23,933 nt of DNA from CAXBYZ01 sp043826085. GTDB taxonomy: Bacteria > Patescibacteriota > Microgenomatia > UBA1400 > CG1-02-47-37. Location of the stretch: assembly GCA_043826085.1 (NCBI GenBank), contig JBDRQW010000090.1, positions 1 to 23,933 on the forward strand, read 5' to 3'. Shown in pieces: positions 8,909 through 15,334 of the stretch; position 1 is the first letter of the stretch; every line of letters starts with the position of its first letter. The notes beneath the pieces were generated by a model that saw nothing but the letters and a program-made list of their open reading frames with translations, was not told the origin of the DNA and made no database searches. A program made the position numbers and the translations under genes.

Positions 8909-10201
8909 ATGAAACTAAAATTTGATTCTGAAAATTTAATAAATCAAGCTAAAGCCAAGATTAAAAACTGGCGGTTAAGATTTATTACCTATATTAAACG
9001 CTTACTATTCCCGATTTATTTTTTCCCTATCAAACTATTTACATACTCTATTTACTATTTTATAAAATCTCTAATCAAAACCTTCATTCAATTAATTAAA
9101 CTTGTTTGGTTTTGTCTCCGCTGGCCATTTCGATCTTGGAACAACTTTTTTAAATTTCTATTCTGGGGAACCATCTTCACTTACTTTGCCTTTACTGAGT
9201 ACCGCTTCTTATCACTAGTCGAACGCTACGGTGGCTATAACAAATTCTTCTGTTCAGAATGGCTAACTACCAAAAAACTTCAAAAGTCTGTCGTCAGAGT
9301 CGTTGGTGGCTATTCCGAAGGTTCCGGTTTTTTTGTAGCCGGTAACGAAGTCTTAACCAACTTTCATGTCATTGCCGATGAACCCAGCCCCAAAATTATA
9401 TTTCCAGACGGTAGATTTGTCACTCCTCGCTTTATCACCGCCAATCCTGACAATGATCTGGCTATACTTCATCTATGGGAACAATATCCCGATAAAATCC
9501 TTAACTTTGTCAGTCCTCAAACTCTAACCACTAACGAACCCTTAATATCTGCCGGTTTTCCACTGGGTACAGACTTAACTGGTGTAGTTACTGTTACCAA
9601 GGGAAACTTTACCGCCATTCGAAACTCTCCTGATCTCTTTGCCGACTATGTTCAAACAGATATTAATGTAGTTCAAGGTATGAGTGGCGGGCCGTTGGTT
9701 GATCAATGTGGTGATGTCGTCGGTATCAACACCTTAAGTTTATCCGGTATGTCTTTGTTTGTTTCTTCAGACTCGATCAAAGTTCTCTGGCCTTACTTTT
9801 CCGATCAAGAAATTACCAAAATCGAAGTTGATCCTAGTCTTTCGCCCGAAGATGCCGTTTATGCCTTTTACACCTATCTTAAAGCCAGACAAATGCAAGA
9901 AGGTTTTGATTTGCTAAGCCTTAAATATCTTGAAAAAACCAATTTTGAAGAGTGGACTAGTCGTTTTACCGATATTCTTGACGTTCAAATATATTTGTCA
10001 GAAGCAGTTACCGGATCTGAAAATACTGTTTTTGTTAAATTCTCCACCAAAATTTGGACAGGCAACGAAGCCCTTTACCATTATTACCAAGGAACCTGGC
10101 AAACAGTTGAGGAAGATGGAGTTTACAAGATGTTGAAAAGTAACATCAAAGAGGTAGAAGAACCCACTTGGGAATGGTTTTATGATCTTGAAGAAGAATA
10201 A
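8909..10201 (+). CDS. Membrane-anchored trypsin-like (HtrA-family) serine protease
   Basis: The 430-aa protein has a long hydrophobic and aromatic N-terminus (about 30-100) with one or two probable membrane helices, then a trypsin-fold domain (about 125-290). The triad is visible: H153 in TNFHVIAD, D183 in NDLAIL, S259 in GMSGGPL. The usual HtrA order is followed but there is no PDZ domain. The tail (about 310-430, starting SPEDAVYAFYTYLK) looks like an NTF2-like or DUF4878-type fold. It probably acts outside the membrane on misfolded or envelope proteins. Its ATG follows the stop of the previous gene with no gap. Its base composition looks less AT-rich than the genes before it, so it may be a core gene at the edge of the island. 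Confidence 0.85.
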   Translation: MKLKFDSENLINQAKAKIKNWRLRFITYIKRLLFPIYFFPIKLFTYSIYYFIKSLIKTFIQLIKLVWFCLRWPFRSWNNFFKFLFWGTIFTYFAFTEYRFLSLVERYGGYNKFFCSEWLTTKKLQKSVVRVVGGYSEGSGFFVAGNEVLTNFHVIADEPSPKIIFPDGRFVTPRFITANPDNDLAILHLWEQYPDKILNFVSPQTLTTNEPLISAGFPLGTDLTGVVTVTKGNFTAIRNSPDLFADYVQTDINVVQGMSGGPLVDQCGDVVGINTLSLSGMSLFVSSDSIKVLWPYFSDQEITKIEVDPSLSPEDAVYAFYTYLKARQMQEGFDLLSLKYLEKTNFEEWTSRFTDILDVQIYLSEAVTGSENTVFVKFSTKIWTGNEALYHYYQGTWQTVEEDGVYKMLKSNIKEVEEPTWEWFYDLEEE

Positions 10202-10347
10202 GCATGGATATTGACAAAATAATTTAAGCCCCGCGTTTGACCCCAGGCAAGTCACTTCGGACTTACTCAGTGCAAGACATTCACGGGGTAATTGGTTTTC
10301 GTAAAAAACAATGCAATAAGATAGTTGCGAACCCCGACCGCCGCCTG

Positions 10348-10371
10348 CCCGCCTTTGGTGGGAAAGGCGGG
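10348..10371. repeat. Hairpin repeat, CCCGCCTTT / AAAGGCGGG
   Basis: A perfect 9-bp stem with a 6-nt loop. It belongs to the same sequence theme (CCGCC-TTT-GGCGG) as the hairpins at 10514 and 10571. Confidence 0.8.
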
Positions 10372-10389
10372 AGGGGTGAGCAACCTTTA

Positions 10390-10435
10390 ATTCATCCCAA
10401 AGGCCTGCCTGCGCAGGCCGGCCTTTGGGTTGAAT
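10390..10435. repeat. Long two-part hairpin around a CCTGCCTGCGCAGG core
   Basis: ATTCA (10390-10394) pairs with TGAAT (10431-10435), and CCCAAAGGCC (10396-10405) pairs with GGCCTTTGGG (10420-10429), with a single T-T mismatch between them. The loop region holds a variant of the palindrome found in the two broken tRNAs. Confidence 0.8.
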
Positions 10436-10509
10436 GTTGTTTAATCTGTTTATGTAAACAAGTTTGGCGGGAAAACAAAAAGGGCGAAGCCACACGAGCA
10501 AGCGAGGCG

Positions 10510-10590
10510 CCTGCCCGCCTTTGGCGGGAAAGCCGAGCGTAGCGAGTGGGGCGGAGGCCAGTTAACCTGCTCCGCCAAAGGCGGACAGGC
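10510..10590. repeat. Inverted pair of CCGCC-AAA-GGCGG hairpin repeats
   Basis: The hairpin at 10514-10528 and that at 10571-10585 also form a larger inverted repeat: 10510-10528 is complementary to 10572-10590 with one mismatch. Each arm can fold alone, or the two can pair with each other. Confidence 0.75.
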
Positions 10591-10615
10591 GTTAGGCAGG
10601 TAATGAGTTTTAAAT

Positions 10616-10650
10616 AACTCAAAGGCAAACCCCTTTTTTGCCTTTGAGTT
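10616..10650. terminator. 13-bp stem-loop, possible two-way terminator
   Basis: AACTCAAAGGCAA (10616-10628) pairs perfectly with TTGCCTTTGAGTT (10638-10650) around a 9-nt loop. Neither side has a full T-run, so termination activity is only possible, not shown. Confidence 0.4.
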
Positions 10651-10764
10651 AAACGATTCGTTTACTATGCAAGTAGTAGAAAAGCCTAAGTTAAGTAATA
10701 TGGGCGGGTAGAACAACGTGCGGGAGGACGCGCGAAGCGCAGTAGTTAGCTATTCGTAATTTAG

Positions 10765-10837
10765 TGGCAAGGCTCGGAATCGAACCGAAATCTGACGTTT
10801 TTCAGACGCCCGCCGTGACCAACTTGGCTACCTTGCC
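10765..10837 (-). tRNA. tRNA-Phe (GAA)
   Basis: Read on the - strand, a 73-nt cloverleaf begins GGCAAGG, which pairs with CCTTGCC before the discriminator A. The anticodon loop is CTGAAAA (anticodon GAA) on a GGCGT/ACGTC stem with one G-T pair; the T-loop is TTCGATT. No CCA is encoded. A TATAAT lies about 15 nt upstream. Confidence 0.93.
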
Positions 10838-10851
10838 TTATATTTTTATAT

Positions 10852-10857
10852 ATTATA
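10852..10857 (-). promoter_or_regulatory. -10 box (TATAAT) before tRNA-Phe
   Basis: A perfect TATAAT on the - strand lies 15 nt upstream of the tRNA-Phe 5' end, between it and tRNA-Val. No good -35 is visible. Confidence 0.5.
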
Positions 10858-10868
10858 ACAAAAAAATG

Positions 10869-10942
10869 TGGATCCTGTAGGATTCGAACCTACGACCCTT
10901 CGGATGTAAACCGAATGCTCTAACCAACTGAGCTAAGGATCC
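10869..10942 (-). tRNA. tRNA-Val (UAC), intact, downstream of a GIY-YIG gene
   Basis: A 74-nt cloverleaf on the - strand. The acceptor GGATCCT pairs with AGGATCC, the D-arm is AGCTC...GAGC, and the anticodon loop TTTACAT gives anticodon UAC. The T-loop is TTCGAAT, the discriminator is A, and no CCA is encoded. It starts 7 nt after the stop of the GIY-YIG gene on the same strand, so the two probably share a transcript. Its D-arm and anticodon arm closely resemble those of the broken tRNA half at 11205-11257. Confidence 0.93.
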
Positions 10943-10949
10943 AATCTAC

Positions 10950-11198
10950 CTATTCTAATAGATTATCTCTAAATTCTCTACCTATTCCCGACTTTAAGTA
11001 AATCTCTGTCTTTCTAGCAATCATTCTACTTTCTGTAGTTGTACAAAAAACTAACTCATAATCCGTTAATTTTTTTGTAGTAGGAGTACTAACCCGATGT
11101 TGATTATGTTCCTCTAATCTTCTATTAATATTATTAGTAATTCCTGTATAAAAATTATTCAAAGATTTACTCTTAATAATATAAATAAAATAAATCAT
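10950..11198 (-). CDS. Small free-standing GIY-YIG nuclease between tRNA pieces
   Basis: An 82-aa single-domain GIY-YIG protein of the UPF0213/YhbQ type. The motif halves are Y6-I-I (in FIYIIKS) and Y17-T-G19, followed by TNNINRR (R26/R27, catalytic Arg candidate), H31-N32, and E65 in ARKTE (metal-binding Glu). The domain makes up the whole protein, with no DNA-recognition extension. The ATG lies only a few nt after a tRNA 5' half that stops inside its anticodon loop, and there is no Shine-Dalgarno sequence. The stop is 7 nt before the intact tRNA-Val. The second copy at 20366 has the same arrangement. Activity on tRNA genes is inferred from position. Confidence 0.85.
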   Translation of the reverse strand: MIYFIYIIKSKSLNNFYTGITNNINRRLEEHNQHRVSTPTTKKLTDYELVFCTTTESRMIARKTEIYLKSGIGREFRDNLLE

Positions 11199-11202
11199 AT
11201 AT

Positions 11203-11257
11203 AAACCGAACGCCCTGCCTGCCGGCAGGCAGGTCTAACCAGCTGAGCTAAGCGGTC
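11203..11257 (-). pseudogene. Broken tRNA 5' half (Val-like) with palindrome in the D-arm
   Basis: Read on the - strand from 11257: acceptor GACCGCT, D-arm TTAGCTCAGCTGGTTAGA, a 20-bp perfect palindrome (11214-11233), then GCGTTCGGTTTA, where it stops inside the anticodon loop. Apart from the acceptor and palindrome it matches tRNA-Val(UAC) at 10869-10942 nearly base for base (TTAGCTCAG-TGGTTAGA, TTCGGTTTA). No 3' half that could pair with GACCGCT was found nearby. It cannot make a tRNA by itself. Confidence 0.8.
11214..11233. repeat. 20-bp perfect palindrome inside the broken tRNA
   Basis: CCTGCCTGCCGGCAGGCAGG is fully self-complementary. It is inserted right after TAGA of the D-arm (read on the - strand). 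It belongs to the same family as the 18-bp palindromes at 20331 and 20750. Confidence 0.9.
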
Positions 11258-11277
11258 AAACCTCAGCCAAAGACTGA

Positions 11278-11292
11278 TCGGCCTCTGGCCGA
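11278..11292. repeat. TCGGCC-TCT-GGCCGA hairpin downstream of folD
   Basis: A perfect 6-bp GC-rich stem with a 3-nt loop, about 47 nt after the folD stop and just before the broken tRNA. No T-run follows, so it is at best a weak terminator for the glyA-fhs-folD operon. Confidence 0.45.
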
Positions 11293-11339
11293 AACTGAAC
11301 TATAAATCCATATTCTAACCTATATTAAACCACATTTAG

Positions 11340-12194
11340 TCAACTTTTATATAGATAAGCTTTAAAAACATTTTCCATCAACATAGCAATAGTCATCGGT
11401 CCAACTCCACCCGGAACAGGCGTAATCGCTTTTACTTTTTCCTTTACAGACTCAAAATCAACATCACCAACCAAACCGTTTTCAGTCCTATTAATTCCAG
11501 CATCAATTACCACCGCCCCCTCTTTAACAAAAGAGGCTTTAATCATTTCCGCTTTCCCAACTGCCACCACTAAAATATCTGCCTGCTGAGATTCTTTTTC
11601 AAGATCTTGGGTTCTTGTATGACAAATAGTTACCGTTGCATTTTCCAATAAAAGCAATTGAGCTACCGGCTTACCAACGAAATTGCTTCTACCCACTATT
11701 ACTGCTTTTTTACCTTCAATCTCAATCTTATATTCCTTTAACAATCTTAAAATTCCTCTAGGCGTACAAGAAACCAAAGTATCATCATCTATTGAATTTT
11801 TTCTAGCAAAAAGTTTTCCCACATTCAAAGGATGAAATCCATCTACATCTTTTTCAGGCAAAATTCTTCTAATCACCTCATTTTCTAATAACTTTAACTC
11901 TCCCGGTAAAGGAAATTGGACTAAAATTCCATTAATTCTATCATCCTCATTTAAATCATCAATTACTTTAAATAGTTCCTCTTTAGAAACTGTACCGGAA
12001 AGTTCAATTTTTTTGGAATAATAGCCGATTTTTTCACAAGCTCTTTCCTTGTGTTTAACATAAATTTTTGAAGCCGAATCTTCACCAACCAATACCACCG
12101 CCAACCCGGGCTTAACCTTTAGCATGTCTACTTTATTTTTTAAATCAAGCTGTATTTTTTCGCTTAAAGACCTACCATCAATAATTTGAGCCAT
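11340..12194 (-). CDS. folD: Bifunctional methylenetetrahydrofolate dehydrogenase / cyclohydrolase FolD
   Basis: FolD interconverts 5,10-methylene-, methenyl- and 10-formyl-tetrahydrofolate with NADP(H) in the cytoplasm. At 284 aa it has normal family length. Visible signatures are Y45 and K49 in IYVKHKERACEKIG (catalytic Tyr/Lys), ILVQFPLP (Q93), KDVDGFHPLNVG, the nucleotide-binding VIVGRSNFVGKP segment, and the C-terminal ITPVPGGVGPMT signature. It is the last gene of the glyA-fhs-folD operon and starts 6 nt after the fhs stop. With Fhs it links formate, one-carbon folates and the serine/glycine step of GlyA. No clear ribosome binding site precedes the ATG. Confidence 0.97.
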   Translation of the reverse strand: MAQIIDGRSLSEKIQLDLKNKVDMLKVKPGLAVVLVGEDSASKIYVKHKERACEKIGYYSKKIELSGTVSKEELFKVIDDLNEDDRINGILVQFPLPGELKLLENEVIRRILPEKDVDGFHPLNVGKLFARKNSIDDDTLVSCTPRGILRLLKEYKIEIEGKKAVIVGRSNFVGKPVAQLLLLENATVTICHTRTQDLEKESQQADILVVAVGKAEMIKASFVKEGAVVIDAGINRTENGLVGDVDFESVKEKVKAITPVPGGVGPMTIAMLMENVFKAYLYKS

Positions 12195-12200
12195 AACTAT

Positions 12201-13835
12201 TTAAAATAATCCGGTAATTTTACCGTCTTTAGTAATATCGATCAACTCAGCCGAAGGTATTTTAGGCAATCCCGGCATAGTCATTACATCTCCGCATAAA
12301 ACCACATAAAATCCAGCCCCGGCTGACAACCTAATTAAATTAACCGTAATCTTAAAACCCTTCGGTTTATTTAATAAATCTTTATTATCAGAAAAAGAAT
12401 ATTGAGTTTTTGCCATACAAATAGGCAGTTTTGGCGTATTCCACTTTTCATATTTCTTCAATTGCTTTTTAGCTATATCAGTAAAATCAACCCCATCAGC
12501 TCCATAAATATCTTTAGCAATTTTTTCAATCTTTTCCATAGTACCTAATTCATTTAAATAAAGTGGTTTAAAATTACTTTCTTTATCTAAAACTTTTAAT
12601 ACTTTTTTAACTAAATCATAACTACCCTTGCCTCCTTTAGCCCAAGCATAATTACGAGACACTAAAATATCTTTTTGACCGCAATATACCTCCACTGATT
12701 TTAATTCATCTTCATTGTCTGCAGAAAAAACATTAATGGCCACTACCGGCTTTAAGCCAAATTTTTCAATATTTTCAATATGACCAGCCAAATTATCAAG
12801 ACCTGTTTTCAAATCACCACCGCCTTGATATTTTAAAGCCCTAACTGTTGCCACTAAAACTACAGCTTCGGGTTTAAGTTTACCAATTCTAGATTTTAAA
12901 TCAAAAAACTTTTCCGCTCCCAAATCTGCCCCAAAACCGGCCTCTGTCACCACATAATCAACCAATTTTAATGCCGTTTTGGTGGCTATTAAAGAATTAC
13001 ACCCATGGGCAATATTAGCAAATGGACCACCATGAATAAAAGCCAGACTACCCTCAAGTGTTTGCACCAAATTCGGTTTTATAGCATCTTTTAATAAAGC
13101 GGTCACTGCCCCGGCTATTTTAAGATCCTTAACCGTGATCGGCTCTTTATTATAATTTTCGGCTACTATAATTTTTTCAATTCTTTCTTTAAGATCTTCA
13201 ATATCCATAGCCAAACAAAAAATAGCCATAATTTCCGAAGCCACCGTAATCTCAAAATGATCTTCACGAGGCACTCCATTAGCTTTTCCTCCCAATCCGA
13301 CCACAATATTTCGCAAAGCCCGATCATTCATATCCATGGCTCGATTCCAGCTTATTTTAGTCGGATCAATTTCTAATTCATTGCCTTGTTTTAAATGATT
13401 GTCAATTACAGTCGCAATTAAATTATTAGCCGTCCCAATTGCATGAATATCTCCGGTAAAATGCAGGTTAATATCTTCCATTGGCACCACTTGAGCATAA
13501 CCACCACCGGCCGCTCCACCCTTAATTCCAAATACCGGGCCCAAAGAAGGCTCTCTTAAACAAATCATGGATTTTTTACCAAGTCCCCACAAGGCTTGTC
13601 CCAAACCAACCGTGGTGGTGGTTTTACCTTCTCCGGCCGGAGTCGGAGTCATAGCTGTTACCAAAATTAACTTGCCGTCTTTTTTATTTCTTCTTTTTTC
13701 AATGGCCTCATAGGTTAATTTAGCCTTATAATTTCCATAAAGTTCTAGCTCATTTTCATTCAAGCCAACTTTTTTAGCAATATCTATAATTGACTCCATC
13801 TTGGTTTCTTGGGCAATTTCTATGTCAGTTTTCAT
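12201..13835 (-). CDS. fhs: Formate--tetrahydrofolate ligase
   Basis: Fhs makes 10-formyl-tetrahydrofolate from formate, ATP and tetrahydrofolate. The 544-aa length is close to the usual 555. The ATP-binding loop TPAGEGKTTTT is at 65-75, followed by the signature stretch EPSLGPVFGIKGGAAGGG (95-112) and NLHFTGDIHAIGTANN. The C-terminus ends in the family motif MPGLPKIPSAE. The start at 13835 is supported by AGGAG within the last codons of glyA; the genes are 2 nt apart and certainly co-translated. The position between glyA and folD gives a full one-carbon folate set, probably feeding purine and thymidylate synthesis or formate use in a small genome. Confidence 0.97.
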   Translation of the reverse strand: MKTDIEIAQETKMESIIDIAKKVGLNENELELYGNYKAKLTYEAIEKRRNKKDGKLILVTAMTPTPAGEGKTTTTVGLGQALWGLGKKSMICLREPSLGPVFGIKGGAAGGGYAQVVPMEDINLHFTGDIHAIGTANNLIATVIDNHLKQGNELEIDPTKISWNRAMDMNDRALRNIVVGLGGKANGVPREDHFEITVASEIMAIFCLAMDIEDLKERIEKIIVAENYNKEPITVKDLKIAGAVTALLKDAIKPNLVQTLEGSLAFIHGGPFANIAHGCNSLIATKTALKLVDYVVTEAGFGADLGAEKFFDLKSRIGKLKPEAVVLVATVRALKYQGGGDLKTGLDNLAGHIENIEKFGLKPVVAINVFSADNEDELKSVEVYCGQKDILVSRNYAWAKGGKGSYDLVKKVLKVLDKESNFKPLYLNELGTMEKIEKIAKDIYGADGVDFTDIAKKQLKKYEKWNTPKLPICMAKTQYSFSDNKDLLNKPKGFKITVNLIRLSAGAGFYVVLCGDVMTMPGLPKIPSAELIDITKDGKITGLF

Positions 13836-13837
13836 TT

Positions 13838-15184
13838 TTATTCTCCTAAGTCAACTATGCATTTTTTAACCGGAAATCTTTTAGTTAAAGCCAATACTTC
13901 CTTTTTAATCCTCAAAATCTCTTTTGATTTTAAAATCAATTCTTCTCTAACCGCCTTCTTTTTTTCTTGATCAAAACCAACCGATTCCTGTTTCTTAATT
14001 TTACTGATATCATCAACAATATCAGCAATAAAATTACCGATTAACTTCATCTGCTCTTCTTTCATCTCCCTTGAAGTTAACCCTGGCGTTCCCAATCTGA
14101 TTCCCGATGGATAAAATGGGGGATTGGGGTCAAATGGAATTCCATTTCGATTTAAAACTATTCCGGCTTTTTCCAAAGCTTCAGCCCCTAAATTACCGGT
14201 AATATCTTTATTCCTTAAATCAACCAACATCATATGTGTCTCTGTCCCTCCTGACACTAACCTTAAGCCTCTCGACTTTAATGTTTCTGCTAATACACCG
14301 GCATTCGTAACAATCTGTTTGGCATAATATTTAAAACCGCTAGTTTCAGCTTCTTTTAAAGCCACCGCAATTCCGGCAATTGAATTCATGTGTGGCCCAC
14401 CCTGTAATCCGGGAAAAACCGCTTTATCAATTTTCTTACCCATGTCTTCATCTTTTTTCATTCCCTTTTCAGTCACCATTATCAAAGCCCCCCTGGCCCC
14501 TCTTAATGTTTTATGAGTTGTTGAAGTTATTACATCAACATAATCACTAGGAGAAGGATATTCATCGGCTACAATCAAACCTGAAATATGAGAAACATCA
14601 GCTAACAAATAGGCCCCAACCTCATCTGCAATTTTAGCAAATTCGCTCCAATCGACTTGTAAGGGATAAGCGGTAATTCCGGCTACAATAATTTGCGGTT
14701 TTTCTTTTAAAGCCAATTCTCTTATCAATCCGTAATCCATCTTTTCATCTTTGTTTAATGTATATGAAACCGATTTATAATACTGCCCGGTGGCAGAAAC
14801 CTTTGAACCATGAGTTAAATGTCCACCATGGTCTAAAGCCAAACCCATTAATTTATCACCTGGATTAATCAATGCTTTATACACCGCCAAATTAGCCGGA
14901 GAACCGGATAAAGCCTGCACATTGGCATGAGGTACTCCAAAAGCTTTTTTAGCTCTTTCAATGGCAATTATTTCAATCTGATCAATAAATTCTTGCCCCT
15001 GATAATATCTTTTTCCCGGATAACCCTCTGCGTATTTATTGCTTAAACATGAGCCAACCACTTCTTCAACCGCCTCAGACACCATGTTCTCCGATGGAAT
15101 CATCATTAAAGTATTGGCTTGTCTCTCGGCTTCCTTGTCTATCAACTTACTAATTTCCGGATCTGTGTTTTGCAAACAATTCAT
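13838..15184 (-). CDS. glyA: Serine hydroxymethyltransferase
   Basis: GlyA converts serine and tetrahydrofolate to glycine and 5,10-methylene-tetrahydrofolate using PLP. The PLP lysine is K225 in STTHKTLRG, and the PLP-ring contacts D196-x-S-H199 are present. Substrate and folate motifs YAEGYPGKRYY and SGSPANLAVY are intact near the N-terminus. At 448 aa it is longer than the usual 415-420, the excess being a lysine-rich C-terminal helix region (about 395-448). It is the first gene of the operon; the promoter must lie in the short region shared with the divergent ParA-like gene, which contains an 8-bp-arm palindrome (15226-15244). Confidence 0.97.
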   Translation of the reverse strand: MNCLQNTDPEISKLIDKEAERQANTLMMIPSENMVSEAVEEVVGSCLSNKYAEGYPGKRYYQGQEFIDQIEIIAIERAKKAFGVPHANVQALSGSPANLAVYKALINPGDKLMGLALDHGGHLTHGSKVSATGQYYKSVSYTLNKDEKMDYGLIRELALKEKPQIIVAGITAYPLQVDWSEFAKIADEVGAYLLADVSHISGLIVADEYPSPSDYVDVITSTTHKTLRGARGALIMVTEKGMKKDEDMGKKIDKAVFPGLQGGPHMNSIAGIAVALKEAETSGFKYYAKQIVTNAGVLAETLKSRGLRLVSGGTETHMMLVDLRNKDITGNLGAEALEKAGIVLNRNGIPFDPNPPFYPSGIRLGTPGLTSREMKEEQMKLIGNFIADIVDDISKIKKQESVGFDQEKKKAVREELILKSKEILRIKKEVLALTKRFPVKKCIVDLGE

Positions 15185-15225
15185 ACTACTTTATAACCCC
15201 ACCCTACAACCCTTGTCAACTATTA

Positions 15226-15244
15226 TCACACCTCTAAGGTGTGA
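15226..15244. promoter_or_regulatory. Perfect palindrome TCACACCT-CTA-AGGTGTGA, operator-like
   Basis: Two perfect 8-bp arms around 3 nt lie in the 150-bp region between divergent glyA and the ParA-like gene, 42 nt before the glyA start. The size and place suit a dimeric repressor, but a simple hairpin is equally possible. Confidence 0.45.
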
Positions 15245-15286
15245 TTTGCCTGCAGGGACAATCCCTGCAGGCACTGCAGGCAAATC
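15243..15286. repeat. Nested inverted repeat with alternative hairpins (23-bp family copy 1)
   Basis: The inner part, 15249-15271, is a perfect hairpin: CCTGCAGGGA, 3 nt, TCCCTGCAGG. The outer arms GATTTGCCTGCAG (15243-15255) and CTGCAGGCAAATC (15274-15286) are also perfectly complementary. The two folds share bases and exclude each other. The inner unit belongs to the repeat family seen also at 16364 and 19458. Confidence 0.8.
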
Positions 15287-15299
15287 TAAAAACTAATAA

Positions 15300-15328
15300 T
15301 TTATAATTTAGAGTTTGTTTGTTATAAT
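15300..15328 (+). promoter_or_regulatory. Promoter of the ParA-like gene, possibly leaderless
   Basis: TTTATA (15300-15305, 4 of 6 matches) and a perfect TATAAT (15323-15328) are 17 nt apart. The ATG is only 6 nt after the -10, so transcription would begin at or next to the start codon. No ribosome binding site is present, which fits a leaderless mRNA. Confidence 0.5.
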
Positions 15329-15334
15329 AAAATT

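Larger units (their letters stand above)
10202..10764. other. Gene-free stretch packed with hairpin repeats
   Basis: No convincing gene lies here; the open frames are created by GC-rich palindromes. The stretch holds a CACTTCGG...CTCAGTG hairpin-type repeat (10253-10272), a CCCGCCTTT/AAAGGCGGG hairpin (10348-10371), a long two-part hairpin (10390-10435), CCCGCC-TTT-GGCGGG (10514-10528), TCCGCC-AAA-GGCGGA (10571-10585) and a 13-bp stem (10616-10650). It lies between a + strand gene and - strand tRNAs, so some hairpins may end transcription from both sides. Confidence 0.8.
10869..11257 (-). mobile_element. Putative tRNA-targeting GIY-YIG cassette, Val copy
   Basis: The unit reads tRNA 5' half with palindrome, GIY-YIG ORF, intact tRNA-Val(UAC), with gaps of only a few nt. 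This is the same order as at 20308-20828. Here the 3' half of the broken tRNA is missing, so the far border is uncertain. Calling it mobile is an inference from the repeated arrangement. Confidence 0.5.

Noticed and set aside
10340..10600. CRISPR-like repeat spacing
   Set aside because: The repeats are inverted and of different types, with no regular spacers and no cas genes.
9998..10716. Several open frames of 78-167 codons on both strands
   Set aside because: They run through palindromic repeats or antisense to the protease gene, have repeat-derived residue runs and no start signals.
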